Below, in pieces: positions 49,965-58,924 of a DNA stretch of 64,000 nucleotides. This DNA is from CAWJKP01 sp963843465. GTDB lineage: Bacteria > Planctomycetota > Planctomycetia > Pirellulales > Thermoguttaceae. Within the stretch, counting starts at the first letter, position 1. Each line of letters starts with the position of its first letter. The DNA lies in NCBI GenBank assembly GCA_963843465.1, contig CAWJKP010000001.1, forward strand, positions 2,480,001 to 2,544,000, read 5' to 3'. The notes below the pieces were generated by a model that was given only the letters and a program-made list of their open reading frames with translations, searched no databases and was not told where the DNA came from. The position numbers were made by a program, and so were the translations under genes.

Positions 49965-51404
49965 GGCCTGTAAAGATTTCTGTGTCAGCTCTTCCGGGTG
50001 GGCTCAGGGAAGTTGCATCGGCAATCGACCTTCAAAGAGGATGGCGAAATGATTCAGCGCCGCCTTCCAGTTTCGGATCGGCATCGTCCATTTCTTTGAG
50101 GCCTCGCGGATCGCCATGAACGTGATCTTCAGGGCCGACTCCTCGTTGGGATAAATCTTGCGGTTGCGGGTGAACTTGCGAATCACACTGTTGACGGATT
50201 CAATCGCATTCGTCGTGGCAATGGCCTTGCGGATCGGCGCGGGGAAGTCGAACAGCGTGATGATGTCGGTCCACTTCGCGCGCACATCTTCACGATCGTC
50301 GGATACTTTTCCTCCCAGACTTGAGCGAAAGCGTTCAAGGCTTGCTCCGCCTCAATCAGCGTCGCGGCCTGATAGACCTTCTTCAGGTCGCGGGCCACCG
50401 CCTGGACGTTTTGGCTGTTGACGTAGCGCAGCGCGGCCCGCACGAGATGGACTACGCAGAGCTGGACCTTGGTCTGCGGATAGGCCGCGCGAATCGCCTC
50501 GGGAAAGCCGGCCAGGCCGTCGACGCATGCCACGAAGATGTCGTTCAGGCCGCGGTTCTTCATGTCCGTCAACACCTGAAGCCAGAACTTGGCGCCTTCA
50601 TTTTCGGCCAGCCACAGGCCGAGCAATTCCTTCTTGCCCTGCAGATTCACGCCCAAGGCCACGTAGATCGTATGCTGCGAAACACGGCCGCTGGTGCCCC
50701 GCACATGCACCACGATCCCATCGAAGTAGACGATCGGCCAGACCGCCTCCAACGGCCGCGACCGCCAGGCCGTGACCTCTTCGTCCACGGCGTCGGTCAC
50801 GCTGGAAATCAACATCGGCGACAGTTCCACGCCATAGAGCGTTTGCACCAACTCTTGGATGTCGCGCGTGCTCATGCCCTTGGCGTACAAGGCGAGAATC
50901 TTCTCGTCGAAGCCGGCCAACCGCCGCTCGTACTTGGGAATCAACAGCGGCTCGAACGTGCCGTTGCGATCGCGCGGCGTGTCGATCGTCATCTGTCCCG
51001 GCTCGCCTTGCACCGTCTTGGTCGAGCTGCCGTTGCGGCGATTGCGGCGGGCACGCTTCCCCTCTGGCGATGGTGCCTGCGCTGCCTCGGCCGCGGTCTC
51101 CGCGGTGCCGTCCTTCGCGGCGGCGGTCGCCGTGCCCCGGCCGCGCCTCGCGGCGACATCCTCGCTGAGATGAACGTCCATTTCGGCCTGGAGCATGCGT
51201 TCGATCATCGCTTTGGACATCAGACGCATGACGTCGCTCAACTCCTGCTGAGTTGAAATGTTCCGGGCAAACTCCTTGGCAAACTCCGCCGCCTTATCAC
51301 GTAACGTCGCATCCATGCTCCACGTCTCCTGCAAAAAATCTGTCCTTGACCAGTCTGAGGATAATACCTATCCTTCCAAGCTGACACAAGATTTCTTACA
51401 GGCC
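49965..51404 (-). mobile_element. IS256-type element nested in another transposase gene
   Basis: Terminal inverted repeats GGCCTGTAAAGATTTCTGTG at 49965 and the inverted GGCCTGTAAGAAATCTTGTG ending at 51404. Imperfect 8-bp target duplication GTCCAACG (49957-49964) / CTCCAACC (51405-51412), 6 of 8 matching. 1.44 kb with one Mutator-type transposase gene, as usual for IS256. Confidence 0.8.
50004..51316 (-). pseudogene. IS256-family transposase, single frameshift
   Basis: Start ATG 51316 (MDATLRDKAAEFAKEF), GGAG upstream. Family features: helical N-terminus (MSKAMIERMLQAEMDVHLSE), Lys/Arg-rich linker, IPKYERRLAGFDEKILALYA, KGMSTRDIQELVQTLYGVEL, catalytic Asp in VWPIVYFDGIVVHVRG, second Asp in DIFVACVDGLAGFPEAIRA, CVVHLVRAALRYV. 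A one-base deletion near 50283 (TGCGCG for TGGCGCG) breaks the frame at KYPTIVKM. The remainder, RAKWTDIITLFDFPAPIRKA, TTNAIESVNSVIRKFTRNRK (third acidic residue), continues to 50004. Otherwise complete, 438 aa when joined. Confidence 0.8.
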
Positions 51405-51825
51405 CTCCAACCACTGCTTGGTAACTGGCAAGTAGAAGAGAACTTTCGCCGCCTCGTCTTGCTCACTGGCGAACGCCTCCTGGAGGGCCTCCTTGGCACT
51501 GCCGACTTGTTGATAGATGAACTTGCGGCTGACCTCGTGTTGGGCCGCCAGCCGGCTGATGGTTTCCGTTCCTGCCAAGGCGTGTAGGGCCACATCCTGC
51601 CGCTGGCTCGGTCCCATCGCTTGGGCCGGGCAGAAAACCGTGGCTTCGGGCTGCGGGCAGCCGCCAGAAATGCTAAAATGGGCAACCATGTCTGTTTCCT
51701 CCGTGAAACTGGATGACTTTCCTATCACCAGTTTGGGGGAAACAGACTATTCAAGGAATCCCAATCCTCCGGCCCGAAACACCGGTTTTGTTACCTTGGG
51801 CTGAACCAGGCCCGCAAATCTGACC

Positions 51826-52024
51826 CTATGGTTGCCATAAGTCTTGGCGCGGAAGTACAATGCGGCAAGCGGCGAGATACTTGGTGTCAGGCAGAAGGTT
51901 GTCGAAACGGCGTCCGTGCCGTTCGACGTGGCGGATGGCAGCACGTTGGGCATTGTCGAGCAGCTTGGAAAACAACTTTGCCACCTTGTAAAACCGATCC
52001 CCAATCTCGATTCTCGATAATCAT
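51826..52024 (-). pseudogene. Small hypothetical protein (~65 aa), one frameshift
   Basis: ATG 52024 preceded by CAGGAG seven bases away: MIIEN, then one frame change and EIGDRFYKVAKLFSKLLDNA, QRAAIRHVERHGRRFDNLLP, DTKYLAACRIVLPRQDLWQP-stop. The total span is 3n+1, consistent with one extra base. The stop codon touches the inferred right end of the older IS. Function unknown. Confidence 0.4.
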
Positions 52025-52220
52025 CGCTCGGGCTCCTGTGGTAGGACACTGAGACATTCTTCACACACTTCAATGCTTTACCCCGGAGCCCGCCTTTATG
52101 TCTTCATCACCACCCAAAATAAGCGGCTACGCATAACTATAGGTAGTTTGCGGTAGCGCGCGGTGACGGTTGCAACCTCCACCACTAATGATTTAATGAT
52201 TCTTTCCGGAGGAATAAATA

Positions 52221-53390
52221 ATGAGACTTAATAAACAGTTTGTTATTTGCGCGGTTTTATTGCTCGCTGCCATGGGCACGGGCGTTGTGAAGGCTCTTGC
52301 GGAGGAAAAAACTGACGCCGCTCCGGGAAAAGCTCACGGCCTGATGAATCTGCGGAAACCCGACAAGCCTCGGTTTCCGGTCACAGACATTGTCTGGCCT
52401 GCCCAACCCGGGGAGGCGGATATTTGCCTTTGGGAGGACGATAAACTGGCGGCGTTCAGCTATGGAGCTGATGACAATTGCGCACCCAATGTTCCTTGGT
52501 GGCTGGAACAAACCAAGATTTACAACATCCACATGACTTGGTTTCTCGTCACCGAAAATGTCAATGCAAATGCCATGGCCGGGTCTTGGAAGCTCTGGCA
52601 ACGAGCTTTGGAGGCGGGACATGGCATTGAGTCTCACACGGTAAAGCATTGGGTTGGCTTCAAGGGCGATACCCCCCCCGAAGGTTGGAAGGGGATGGAC
52701 TGGGAATACTCCGAATCCATCAAACAGATTGAAGCCGGCCTTCCGGGGCACAAGGTTCGTTGTCTGGCATACGCCGGGGGCGCCCCACAAAAACGAAACG
52801 ATCCCAATCTCGCCGCCAAATATTACCTGGCGGCGAGGGGTGGTTATCCATCGCCCAACGCGGCCAATAACATTGACTACATGAATGTCCAAGCTTCCGG
52901 AGGGCCGTATACCCGGCCAGTGGGGGAGAATCCCAAGATTGATTTTTCTAATTTCAACCACGTTCTGATTCCGCATGATTTGACATACCGGGGTTGGGTT
53001 TTTGGTTTTTCCCATTGGGTAGGCAATCCCGACCAGAAGAAGGGCGTATTGGTTACGTTTGACTGGTATAAGGAACATGCCGAACAATTATGGTGTGGGC
53101 TGTTTTGCGACGTGGCGCGTTACGGACAAGAACGGGACACGGCGAAATTGGTGGTGGACGAGAACAATGGTTCGCACATTGCCTTTACCCTGACCGATCA
53201 GATGGATGATCGGTTTTATGATTATCCGTTGACGATCAAGGTGCGATTGCCCGGGAACTCGAAAGGTGTCAAAGCCGTGCAACAGAAGAAGGAGGTGCCG
53301 GTAAGAATCGTTGAAAAAGACGGCGGACAATTCGCCCTTGTCAAAGCCGTTCCGGATCGCGGTCAGGTCGTGATGACCTCGACACGTTAA
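52221..53390 (+). CDS. Secreted polysaccharide-deacetylase-like protein
   Basis: 389 aa; strong ribosome-binding site TCCGGAGGAATAAATA before ATG 52221. Signal peptide FVICAVLLLAAMGTGVVKAL-A. NodB-like pattern: DDKLAAFSYGADDNCAPNVP (metal-binding Asp pair), NIHMTWFLVTENVNA, GHGIESHTVKHWVGF (H-x3-H metal motif), LAYAGGAPQKRND, then a C-terminal beta region. It probably removes acyl groups from an extracellular polysaccharide, though the motifs deviate and other amide substrates are possible. Base composition is clearly AT-richer than the flanks, together with the next gene, suggesting acquisition. Confidence 0.75.
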   Translation: MRLNKQFVICAVLLLAAMGTGVVKALAEEKTDAAPGKAHGLMNLRKPDKPRFPVTDIVWPAQPGEADICLWEDDKLAAFSYGADDNCAPNVPWWLEQTKIYNIHMTWFLVTENVNANAMAGSWKLWQRALEAGHGIESHTVKHWVGFKGDTPPEGWKGMDWEYSESIKQIEAGLPGHKVRCLAYAGGAPQKRNDPNLAAKYYLAARGGYPSPNAANNIDYMNVQASGGPYTRPVGENPKIDFSNFNHVLIPHDLTYRGWVFGFSHWVGNPDQKKGVLVTFDWYKEHAEQLWCGLFCDVARYGQERDTAKLVVDENNGSHIAFTLTDQMDDRFYDYPLTIKVRLPGNSKGVKAVQQKKEVPVRIVEKDGGQFALVKAVPDRGQVVMTSTR

Positions 53391-53435
53391 ATGATTTTTT
53401 ATTCAGGAACTTTCAGTTTGAACAGGAGAACGCAA

Positions 53436-54385
53436 ATGAAACATATGAGATTCTTCACCGCACTGGCGATAGTAGCCACTTTTATGGGCTGGAAAGCGCC
53501 GCTTGGCCATTCCCAGGAAAGAGGGAAATCAAACTCCGTCGAGATCAAACGAGAGATGCAAGGAGTTTCGAGCACGCCTGAGGGGTGTAGCATTGAAAAC
53601 TTCAGCGTCTATTCCCCGTCCATGGGACGAGGAATTGATTGCCTGGTGATCCTGCCGCCCGAGTACAAGAATCATCCCGAAAAGAGCTATCCCATCCTCT
53701 ACGCGATTCCCGGTGCTTGGGGCGGGGGTAGAGATTGGGCCCAACTGGCACCTCTGCGGCAGGCGATCAAGGATAAGCCGATGATCGTCGCTTCCCTGTA
53801 CTCGGGCTTGGTTTCCTTCTATGTGGATTGGGATACTCCACAACAGATCTATCCGAAGGATCCCACCAAGATGAAATCTCTTTATACCACTTTCTTTTTG
53901 ATGAATTCATGCCCTGTATCGACCAGAACTACCGAGTCAATCCGAAGCAGCGAATGATTACCGGCATTTCGATGGGCAGTTCTGGTGCCTTCCACTACAT
54001 GATGATGAAGCCCGAGATGTTTGTTTCTGTCAGCACTTTTTGCAGTTGCTATGCGGTAATTGATCACAAGCATAGCTTCATGGAGGCACTTAAGAAGCGA
54101 GCTAAACAAAAGTTAAAGCTTCCTTTGCTTTATATACGAGTTGGGACGGACGATCACATGCTTCAAAGTAGTCGGGATATGCACAAGTTCCTCACGGAAC
54201 TAGGTGTCCCACACGACTACTTGGAGACTCCGGGCAAGCATAATTACCAATACGCTGGAGAAATGATACCTGGAGCTATCGATTTCCACTGGCGTTCGTT
54301 GCAGCCACAGGCACCATCTGCAAGCCATGCGGAAAAAGCGACGGAGGCGAGCCGAGACCGCACGAAAATTCGACAAGGTTCATAA
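53436..54385 (+). CDS. Secreted esterase D-type alpha/beta hydrolase (one frameshift)
   Basis: About 316 aa from ATG 53436 (ACAGGAGAACGCAA upstream). Signal peptide FFTALAIVATFMGWKAPLGH. Family pattern: CSIENFSVYSPSMGRGIDCL, YPILYAIPGAWGGGRDWAQL, nucleophile elbow MITGISMGSSGAFHYMMMKP (G-x-S-x-G), Asp region LYIRVGTDDHMLQSSRDMHK, His in TPGKHNYQYAGEM. A frameshift near 53870 separates ...KDPTKM from LYHFLFDEFMPCIDQNYRVN. Esterase/feruloyl-esterase-like enzymes cleave acyl decorations on polysaccharides, a plausible partner of the deacetylase 45 bp upstream. Confidence 0.75.
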
Positions 54386-54493
54386 CAACGATTAGTTGCA
54401 ACCTTTGGTCCTCTTTAAGGTGCGCAGTGTAGGATAGGGCTACGCGTCGGACACGCCTGCCGCTGGCGGAGCAAAGTGCCCTCGATCCGCAAC

Positions 54494-54660
54494 GCTTGCC
54501 TGCGTCGGTCACCCCCTCCACCTCCGCGCAAGCGGTACGGCCGACGCCAAAAAGTCAGGAAACCAGAAGTTGTTCTTGACTGGCAGGCGATTTGAATCGC
54601 AGGATTTTGCTAGCCCTCTTATGGCGATTGCGCGAGGAGAAGCCCCTCCTCCGCAGGCAT
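54494..54660. repeat. REP-like repeats Y and X in one intergenic gap
   Basis: CTGCGTCGGTCACCCCCTCC (family Y-like, hybrid) near 54499 and CGAGGAGAAGCCCCTCCTCC then GCAGGCAT (family X) at 54628-54660. The gap 54386-54670 otherwise lacks a gene. Confidence 0.55.
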
Positions 54661-54670
54661 GCCGGATAAT

Positions 54671-55924
54671 TCACGGTAGACCAAGGTCGTAGCAATAAAA
54701 AAATTCGCTGTCGCGGACGTAGAGCCGGCCGCCCGCCAGCGTGGGGTGCATGGGCGTCTGCTCGCAAATTCTCGCCTGGCCCAATAGCTTCACGCCCTGG
54801 CGGTCGAACGAGAACAGCGCCAGCACGCCCTGTTTGCTGAAGGCCAGACCGAGGTCTTGCGACACGATCAGGTGGCAGTCGACCGCAAACGGCTTGACCT
54901 TGGAGGTCCACAGCGTGTTGAGCCCGTTGGCGGCGTCCAGGCAGATGAGTTTCTTTGACGAGGCGAGGACCAGGTCGCTGACGGCGACCGGCGTGACCAC
55001 CTCGGGAGCGGCGCTGTCGTTCTTGGCCACCGGCTCCTCGACGATCCGGCCCTCCTTGTCGAAGGCGAAGAGTTGCGTGCCGTTCTTTTGATCGGCCACG
55101 ACGAGCTTGCCGCCGACCGCGACCGGCGTAGGCACGATATAGCCCGCGTCCGGTTCGATCTCCATGGCGACCGACCACAGGCGTTTGCCGGTCTTCAGGT
55201 CCCAACCGCCCAAGGAGGCATCGTCATTGCCGACGACTTGCTCCACCCCGCCAAAGGCGCCGGCGATAAAGCTGGAGTAGTTCGGGCCGGCGCCGGCGCC
55301 CTCCCAGAGCAGCTTGCCCGTCTCGGGGTCCAAGGCGGCGATCGAGGGCTTGCCGCCCGGATTGATGATGAGTTTGCCACCGGCCACCAGGGGCGAGCCG
55401 CAGAAGCCCCACTTCGGTGCTTTCGGGGCGGCGAAATCCTTGATGAAATCCTTCTCCCAGACGGTCTTGCCCGTCTTCAGATCGAAGGCATACAGCTCAC
55501 CGAAGGCACTCAGCACGTAGACCTTGCCCTGGTGAATCAGCGGCGTGGCTCTCGGACCGGGGCCGTATTCCATTTCGCGCTGATTGGGGAAGGTGCGGGT
55601 CCAGATTTCCGTGCCCTTCTCGGCGTCAAGGCAACGGTAGTAATCGTTCTTCTCGTCGTGGTCGGCGATGAGGACCCGTCCGGCGGACACGGCGATGCCG
55701 GCCGCGCAGGTGTTGGCCTCGGTCGTGCAGGCGGGCCGCTTCCAGAGTACGGCGGGCGACGACAGCTTCCGCGGCAGGGCCGGCACGTGGCCGTCGCGGT
55801 GGACGCCCCGCCATTGAGGCCAATCGTCCACGGCGGCGGCCGCGGCCAATTGCGCGAACAGGCGGCCGGGCGGCAACAACAGGGCAGTTATCAGGATCAG
55901 CGGCCTGAACCAAAGGCGTTGCAT
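54671..55924 (-). CDS. Secreted PQQ-like beta-propeller protein
   Basis: 417 aa from ATG 55924 (AAAAGGAATGTTCG upstream). Signal peptide PLILITALLLPPGRLFAQLA. WPQWRGVHRDGHVPALP is the standard start of planctomycete PQQ-binding-like repeat proteins. Blades: CLDAEKGTEIWTRTFP, YAFDLKTGKTVWEKDF, AALDPETGKLLWEGAG, WDLKTGKRLWSVAME. None of the catalytic Asp/Cys pairs of true quinoprotein dehydrogenases were seen, so it is more likely a structural or substrate-binding propeller than an enzyme. Intact. Confidence 0.85.
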   Translation of the reverse strand: MQRLWFRPLILITALLLPPGRLFAQLAAAAAVDDWPQWRGVHRDGHVPALPRKLSSPAVLWKRPACTTEANTCAAGIAVSAGRVLIADHDEKNDYYRCLDAEKGTEIWTRTFPNQREMEYGPGPRATPLIHQGKVYVLSAFGELYAFDLKTGKTVWEKDFIKDFAAPKAPKWGFCGSPLVAGGKLIINPGGKPSIAALDPETGKLLWEGAGAGPNYSSFIAGAFGGVEQVVGNDDASLGGWDLKTGKRLWSVAMEIEPDAGYIVPTPVAVGGKLVVADQKNGTQLFAFDKEGRIVEEPVAKNDSAAPEVVTPVAVSDLVLASSKKLICLDAANGLNTLWTSKVKPFAVDCHLIVSQDLGLAFSKQGVLALFSFDRQGVKLLGQARICEQTPMHPTLAGGRLYVRDSEFFYCYDLGLP

Positions 55925-56040
55925 CGAACATTCCTTTTCAGGGAACAACAGTCAATTTCTGCGTGGCTTGTTATCCGCTATTGTGGATGCACGGTGAAGC
56001 GGCGTCAACCGGCGTGGCGGCGTATGGCGGCGGTTCCTTA

Positions 56041-56108
56041 TTTGTAGGGTGGGCCGCGCATCGCCGACCCGCTGCGCGGGTACCCCGGATCTGGTCCCAC
56101 CCTACAAA
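56041..56108. repeat. Dispersed inverted repeat, family Z
   Basis: TTTGTAGGGTGGG and CCCACCCTACAAA, perfect 13-bp arms 42 bp apart, inner part GC-rich. The GGGTGGGA/TCCCACCC theme recurs at 57873-57966 and 62346-62389. Confidence 0.65.
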
Positions 56109-56316
56109 GGAAACGGAATGAGTTCCGTTCCACGTAGCCAACGTCGCGACGCGGCGACGCGGCAATTACTTGCACCCGCCGAACGCTTCGATTAGACTTG
56201 CGGTGAAGGTCCGCCGTGCGAACCCCGCCATGATCCCGCCAAGCCTCCCACCTCCGTCCAATTGCCGACCGCAAACGAGCAACGCCTTACTGCCGGCACG
56301 TCATAAGGAAACGTTC

Positions 56317-57864
56317 ATGAAGCGTAAATTGCTGCTGTCTCTCGGTTCAATATTACTCGGCGGATGCCTTTCGGCGGCGGCGGCGGACTGGCCCCAGTGG
56401 GGCGGCACGCCGGGACGCAACATGGTTTCCGACGAAAAAGGGCTCCCCGACGGTCTGCAACCGGCCGGCGAAAAGAACCCGTCGGGCAAAGAACCGCTCA
56501 GCGGGCCCTATGTCAAGTGGGTGGCGAAACTCGGCACGCGGACCCACGGCACCCCGACCGTCGCCCGAGGAAAGGTCATCGTGGGGACCAACAATCCCCT
56601 TTCCCGCGACGGCAAGAGCAACTGGTCCGGCGATACTGCCGGCGGGCGAGTGGTGTGCCTCGACGAGCAAACGGGCAAGCTCGTGTGGGACCTGGCCATG
56701 CCCAGGATGCCGGAACGCCGGGCCCCCCATTCCGACAACGGCTACGGCGTCTGTTCGTCGTCCACGATCGAGGGCAATCGCGTCTACCTGGTGAGCGATC
56801 GCACGGACGTGCTCTGCCTGGACCTCGAAGGACTGGCCAACGGCAACGACGGCCCGTTCCAGGACGAGGCCGAGTACTTGGCAGCGGCCGACAACGTCGC
56901 AAGCGGTCCGCGGCCCAAGGTGGAACTGCGGCCCACCGACGCCGACATCATCTGGCGTTACAACATCTTCGAGCAGTTGGATGCCCATCCGCACGACGCC
57001 ACGGCCTGCTCGCCGTTGATCTACGGCGATTATCTTTACGTCTGCACCGGCAACGGCATCAACGGCGCCGAGAACAAGGTGCTCAATCCGCTCGCCCCCA
57101 GCTTGATTGTGCTCGACAAGCGGACCGGAAAGCTGGTGGCCCAGGACGACGAAAAGATCGGCACGCGATTGTTCAAGGGCCAGTGGTCTTCGCCTTCGCT
57201 CTGCCAGGTGGGCGGCAAGACGCTGATCATTTACGGCGGAGGCGACGGCATGTGCTACGCCTTCGAGCCGGTTAGCCCGCCGCGCGACGGCAATGTGGCC
57301 ACGCTCAAGAAGGTCTGGGCGGTGGACTGCATTCCGCCGGAGTGCAGGTTCCGCAACGGAAAGCCGGTGGCCTACCGGCAGGAAAACGGCCCCAGCGAGA
57401 TCGTGGGCACGCCGACCTGCGCCGCAGGGCGGATCTACGTCACCATCGGCCACGATCCGCAGCACGGCGAGGGCAAAGGCAACCTCACGTGCATCGATCC
57501 GGCCAAGGGATCGCGCGTCTGGAGCTATGGCCAGATCGGGCGCAGCATGTCGACCGTGGCCGTGAAAGACGGCCTCCTATACGTGGGCGAGACCTTCGGG
57601 ACCGTCCACTGCGTCGATGCCAACACGGGCCAGGGCCTCTGGACGCACGAGGTCAACGGGCGGGTCTGGGGCTCGACGCTGGTGGCCGACGGCCGGGTCT
57701 ACGTGCCCACCAGCCGCGGCCTGCTGGTCTTCGCCGAGGGGAAGGAGAAGAAGCTCCTGCGGACAATCGAGATCGGCAGCGGTTGCTACAGTTCGCCGGT
57801 GGCCGCCAACGGTGTGCTGTACGTGGCCTCGATGAAATATTTATACGCCCTGAGCTTGAAGTAA
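56317..57864 (+). CDS. Secreted PQQ-like beta-propeller protein
   Basis: 515 aa from ATG 56317 (ATAAGGAAACGTTC upstream; an upstream in-frame extension is not protein-like). Signal peptide KLLLSLGSILLGGCLSAAA; LGGC could be a lipobox. WPQWGGTPGRNMVSDEKGLP begins the mature part. Blades: VVCLDEQTGKLVWDLAMPRM, IVLDKRTGKLVAQDDE, TCIDPAKGSRVWSYGQI, HCVDANTGQGLWTHEVNG. Compared with the other propellers it has long inserts (NIFEQLDAHPHDATACSPLI) and YGGGDGMCYAFEPV. Intact, well-expressed-looking ribosome-binding site. Role unknown; possibly an exported oxidoreductase-like protein. Confidence 0.87.
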   Translation: MKRKLLLSLGSILLGGCLSAAAADWPQWGGTPGRNMVSDEKGLPDGLQPAGEKNPSGKEPLSGPYVKWVAKLGTRTHGTPTVARGKVIVGTNNPLSRDGKSNWSGDTAGGRVVCLDEQTGKLVWDLAMPRMPERRAPHSDNGYGVCSSSTIEGNRVYLVSDRTDVLCLDLEGLANGNDGPFQDEAEYLAAADNVASGPRPKVELRPTDADIIWRYNIFEQLDAHPHDATACSPLIYGDYLYVCTGNGINGAENKVLNPLAPSLIVLDKRTGKLVAQDDEKIGTRLFKGQWSSPSLCQVGGKTLIIYGGGDGMCYAFEPVSPPRDGNVATLKKVWAVDCIPPECRFRNGKPVAYRQENGPSEIVGTPTCAAGRIYVTIGHDPQHGEGKGNLTCIDPAKGSRVWSYGQIGRSMSTVAVKDGLLYVGETFGTVHCVDANTGQGLWTHEVNGRVWGSTLVADGRVYVPTSRGLLVFAEGKEKKLLRTIEIGSGCYSSPVAANGVLYVASMKYLYALSLK

Positions 57865-57872
57865 GTAGAAGA

Positions 57873-57966
57873 GGGTGGGAAGACGGGCACCGAGCGCAGC
57901 TTGGTCGGCGAGTCCCACCATAAGCAACGTGGCGAGATGGTGGGACTCGTTTCACTCTTCCCACCC
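57873..57966. repeat. Nested double inverted repeat after the PQQ gene
   Basis: Outer arms GGGTGGGAAGA (57873) / TCTTCCCACCC (57956-57966); inner arms GAGTCCCACCA (57910) / TGGTGGGACTC (57938-57948); all perfect 11-mers. A large cruciform or RNA stem 8 nt after the stop codon; it may serve as terminator. Confidence 0.7.
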
Positions 57967-58030
57967 TATGAGCGGTTCTGGGATGACCACCGCCAGCGGC
58001 TTCAGAAGTTTCTAACGAAATGGAACTAAA

Positions 58031-58448
58031 ATGACTGAACGTATCCGAAGCGCCAAGAGCACTCCAGAGAACGCCGCAAAGAAGACAGCCGCACGCCCCG
58101 GCCCGCGCGGACAAGGCGGGCGGGGAAAACGCTGTGCTCGCGAAGATCGCCGAGATGGCGGAACCGGATCGCGCCATTGGCGAGCGGCTCCATGCGATCA
58201 TCAAAGCAAGCGCGCCATCCCTCTCGCCGAAACTCTGGTACGGGATGCCCGCGTATGCCAAGGACGACAAGGTCGTCTGCTTCTTCCAAAGCGCGCAGAA
58301 GTTCAAGACGAGGTATGCGACGTTCGGCTTCATGCACGAGGCGAACCTCGACGAAGGCGCCATGTGGCCGACCGCCTTCGCGCTGAAGGAGTTGACCGCC
58401 GCCGAAGAGGAAAGGATCGGCGCGCTCGTGAAGAAAGCGGTGCGCTGA
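58031..58448 (+). CDS. DUF1801 (YdhG-like) protein, one frameshift
   Basis: About 139 aa from ATG 58031 (MTERIRSAKSTPENAAKKTA); one frame change near 58097 leads to ADKAGGENAVLAKIAEMAEP, DRAIGERLHAIIKASAPSLS, PKLWYGMPAYAKDDKVVCFF, KFKTRYATFGFMHEANLDEG, MWPTAFALKELTAAEE. The W-Y-G-M-P and G-F-x-x-x-A-N-L-D-x-G-x-M-W-P motifs are those of DUF1801. Small cytoplasmic protein; YdhG in Bacillus is an iron chaperone, but the role here is unknown. Confidence 0.7.
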
Positions 58449-58545
58449 GGACCGAGTAACGCGATGGCGACGGAACGCGAAAGGCCATACCTATTGCAAG
58501 ACATATTGAAAAACCACTCATTTCTCGGAACGACGTCAGCCCGCT

Positions 58546-58573
58546 AACCTGCTTCGGTCACCCCCACCGACGC
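58546..58573. repeat. Family Y REP-like repeat
   Basis: CTGCTTCGGTCACCCCCACCGACG. Same core as at 60259 and, inverted, at 21901 and 12006. Confidence 0.55.
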
Positions 58574-58622
58574 GCCCAGCGAAGCGTCCTTGAGGGCAAT
58601 ACGTTCGCGGGCTGCCACACGC

Positions 58623-58735
58623 CCACCGAGGACCTCAGGACCAGACCGGCCGAATCACGCCCGTCCGCGAGATGCCTTGGCCGCCACCGCATTGAAGCCA
58701 CCGAGGACCTCAGGACCAGACCGGCCGAATCACGC
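58623..58735. repeat. Two identical 38-bp direct repeats separated by 37 bp
   Basis: CCACCGAGGACCTCAGGACC... (38 bp) occurs at 58623-58660 and, identically, at 58698-58735. No further copy and no cas gene are visible, so it is a local duplication rather than a demonstrable CRISPR array. Confidence 0.8.
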
Positions 58736-58924
58736 TAACGGCTTGATGCCACACAAGAGCATCGAAACCACCGTGCGGCGCCATTTGTCCTGCAACGCGA
58801 CCATCACGGCCGACGCGTTGCGGGACGCAGAGCGCCGGCGGAATCCTCTTGCTCTTTCCCGCGCCGGTCATCATCATGGAGGTCCCCTTCCTTGCCCCCC
58901 GTTCCCCGCCCGCCGGAGGTCCCC

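Larger units (their letters stand above)
49059..51689 (-). pseudogene. Transposase split by nested IS256-type insertion and frameshifted
   Basis: 5' part from ATG 51689: MVAHFSISGGCPQPEATVF..., an HTH (ETISRLAAQHEVSRKFIYQQ) and VLFYLPVTKQWLE, where the IS256-type element enters. The 3' part resumes in the left flank as DQAILGLTLICHSPFRGVSE, FCSNLLDWPVSLGKVHNVLQ. A further frameshift near 49840 leads to DLSAVRIGAHDEIFQSGRPV, the acidic-rich core VLVGADVEVYLLLFAQS, SSVIENLNSRLRSYFFLRRH and the Phe-rich end. Joining across the duplication restores KQWLDQAILGL, proving the order of events. Inactive. Confidence 0.7.
49056..51826 (-). mobile_element. Older insertion sequence interrupted by an IS256-type element
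   Basis: Candidate ends: GGGTCAGTTGCGGG at 49056 and its near inverted copy CCCGCAAATCTGACCC ending at 51826. Subtracting the nested element and target duplication gives about 1.32 kb, a normal IS size. It contains one transposase gene in two separated parts. No clear target duplication. The family was not identified; the ends are inferred from the short inverted match. Confidence 0.5.

Noticed and set aside
58623..58735. CRISPR array
   Set aside because: Only two repeats and no cas genes; treated as a local direct duplication.
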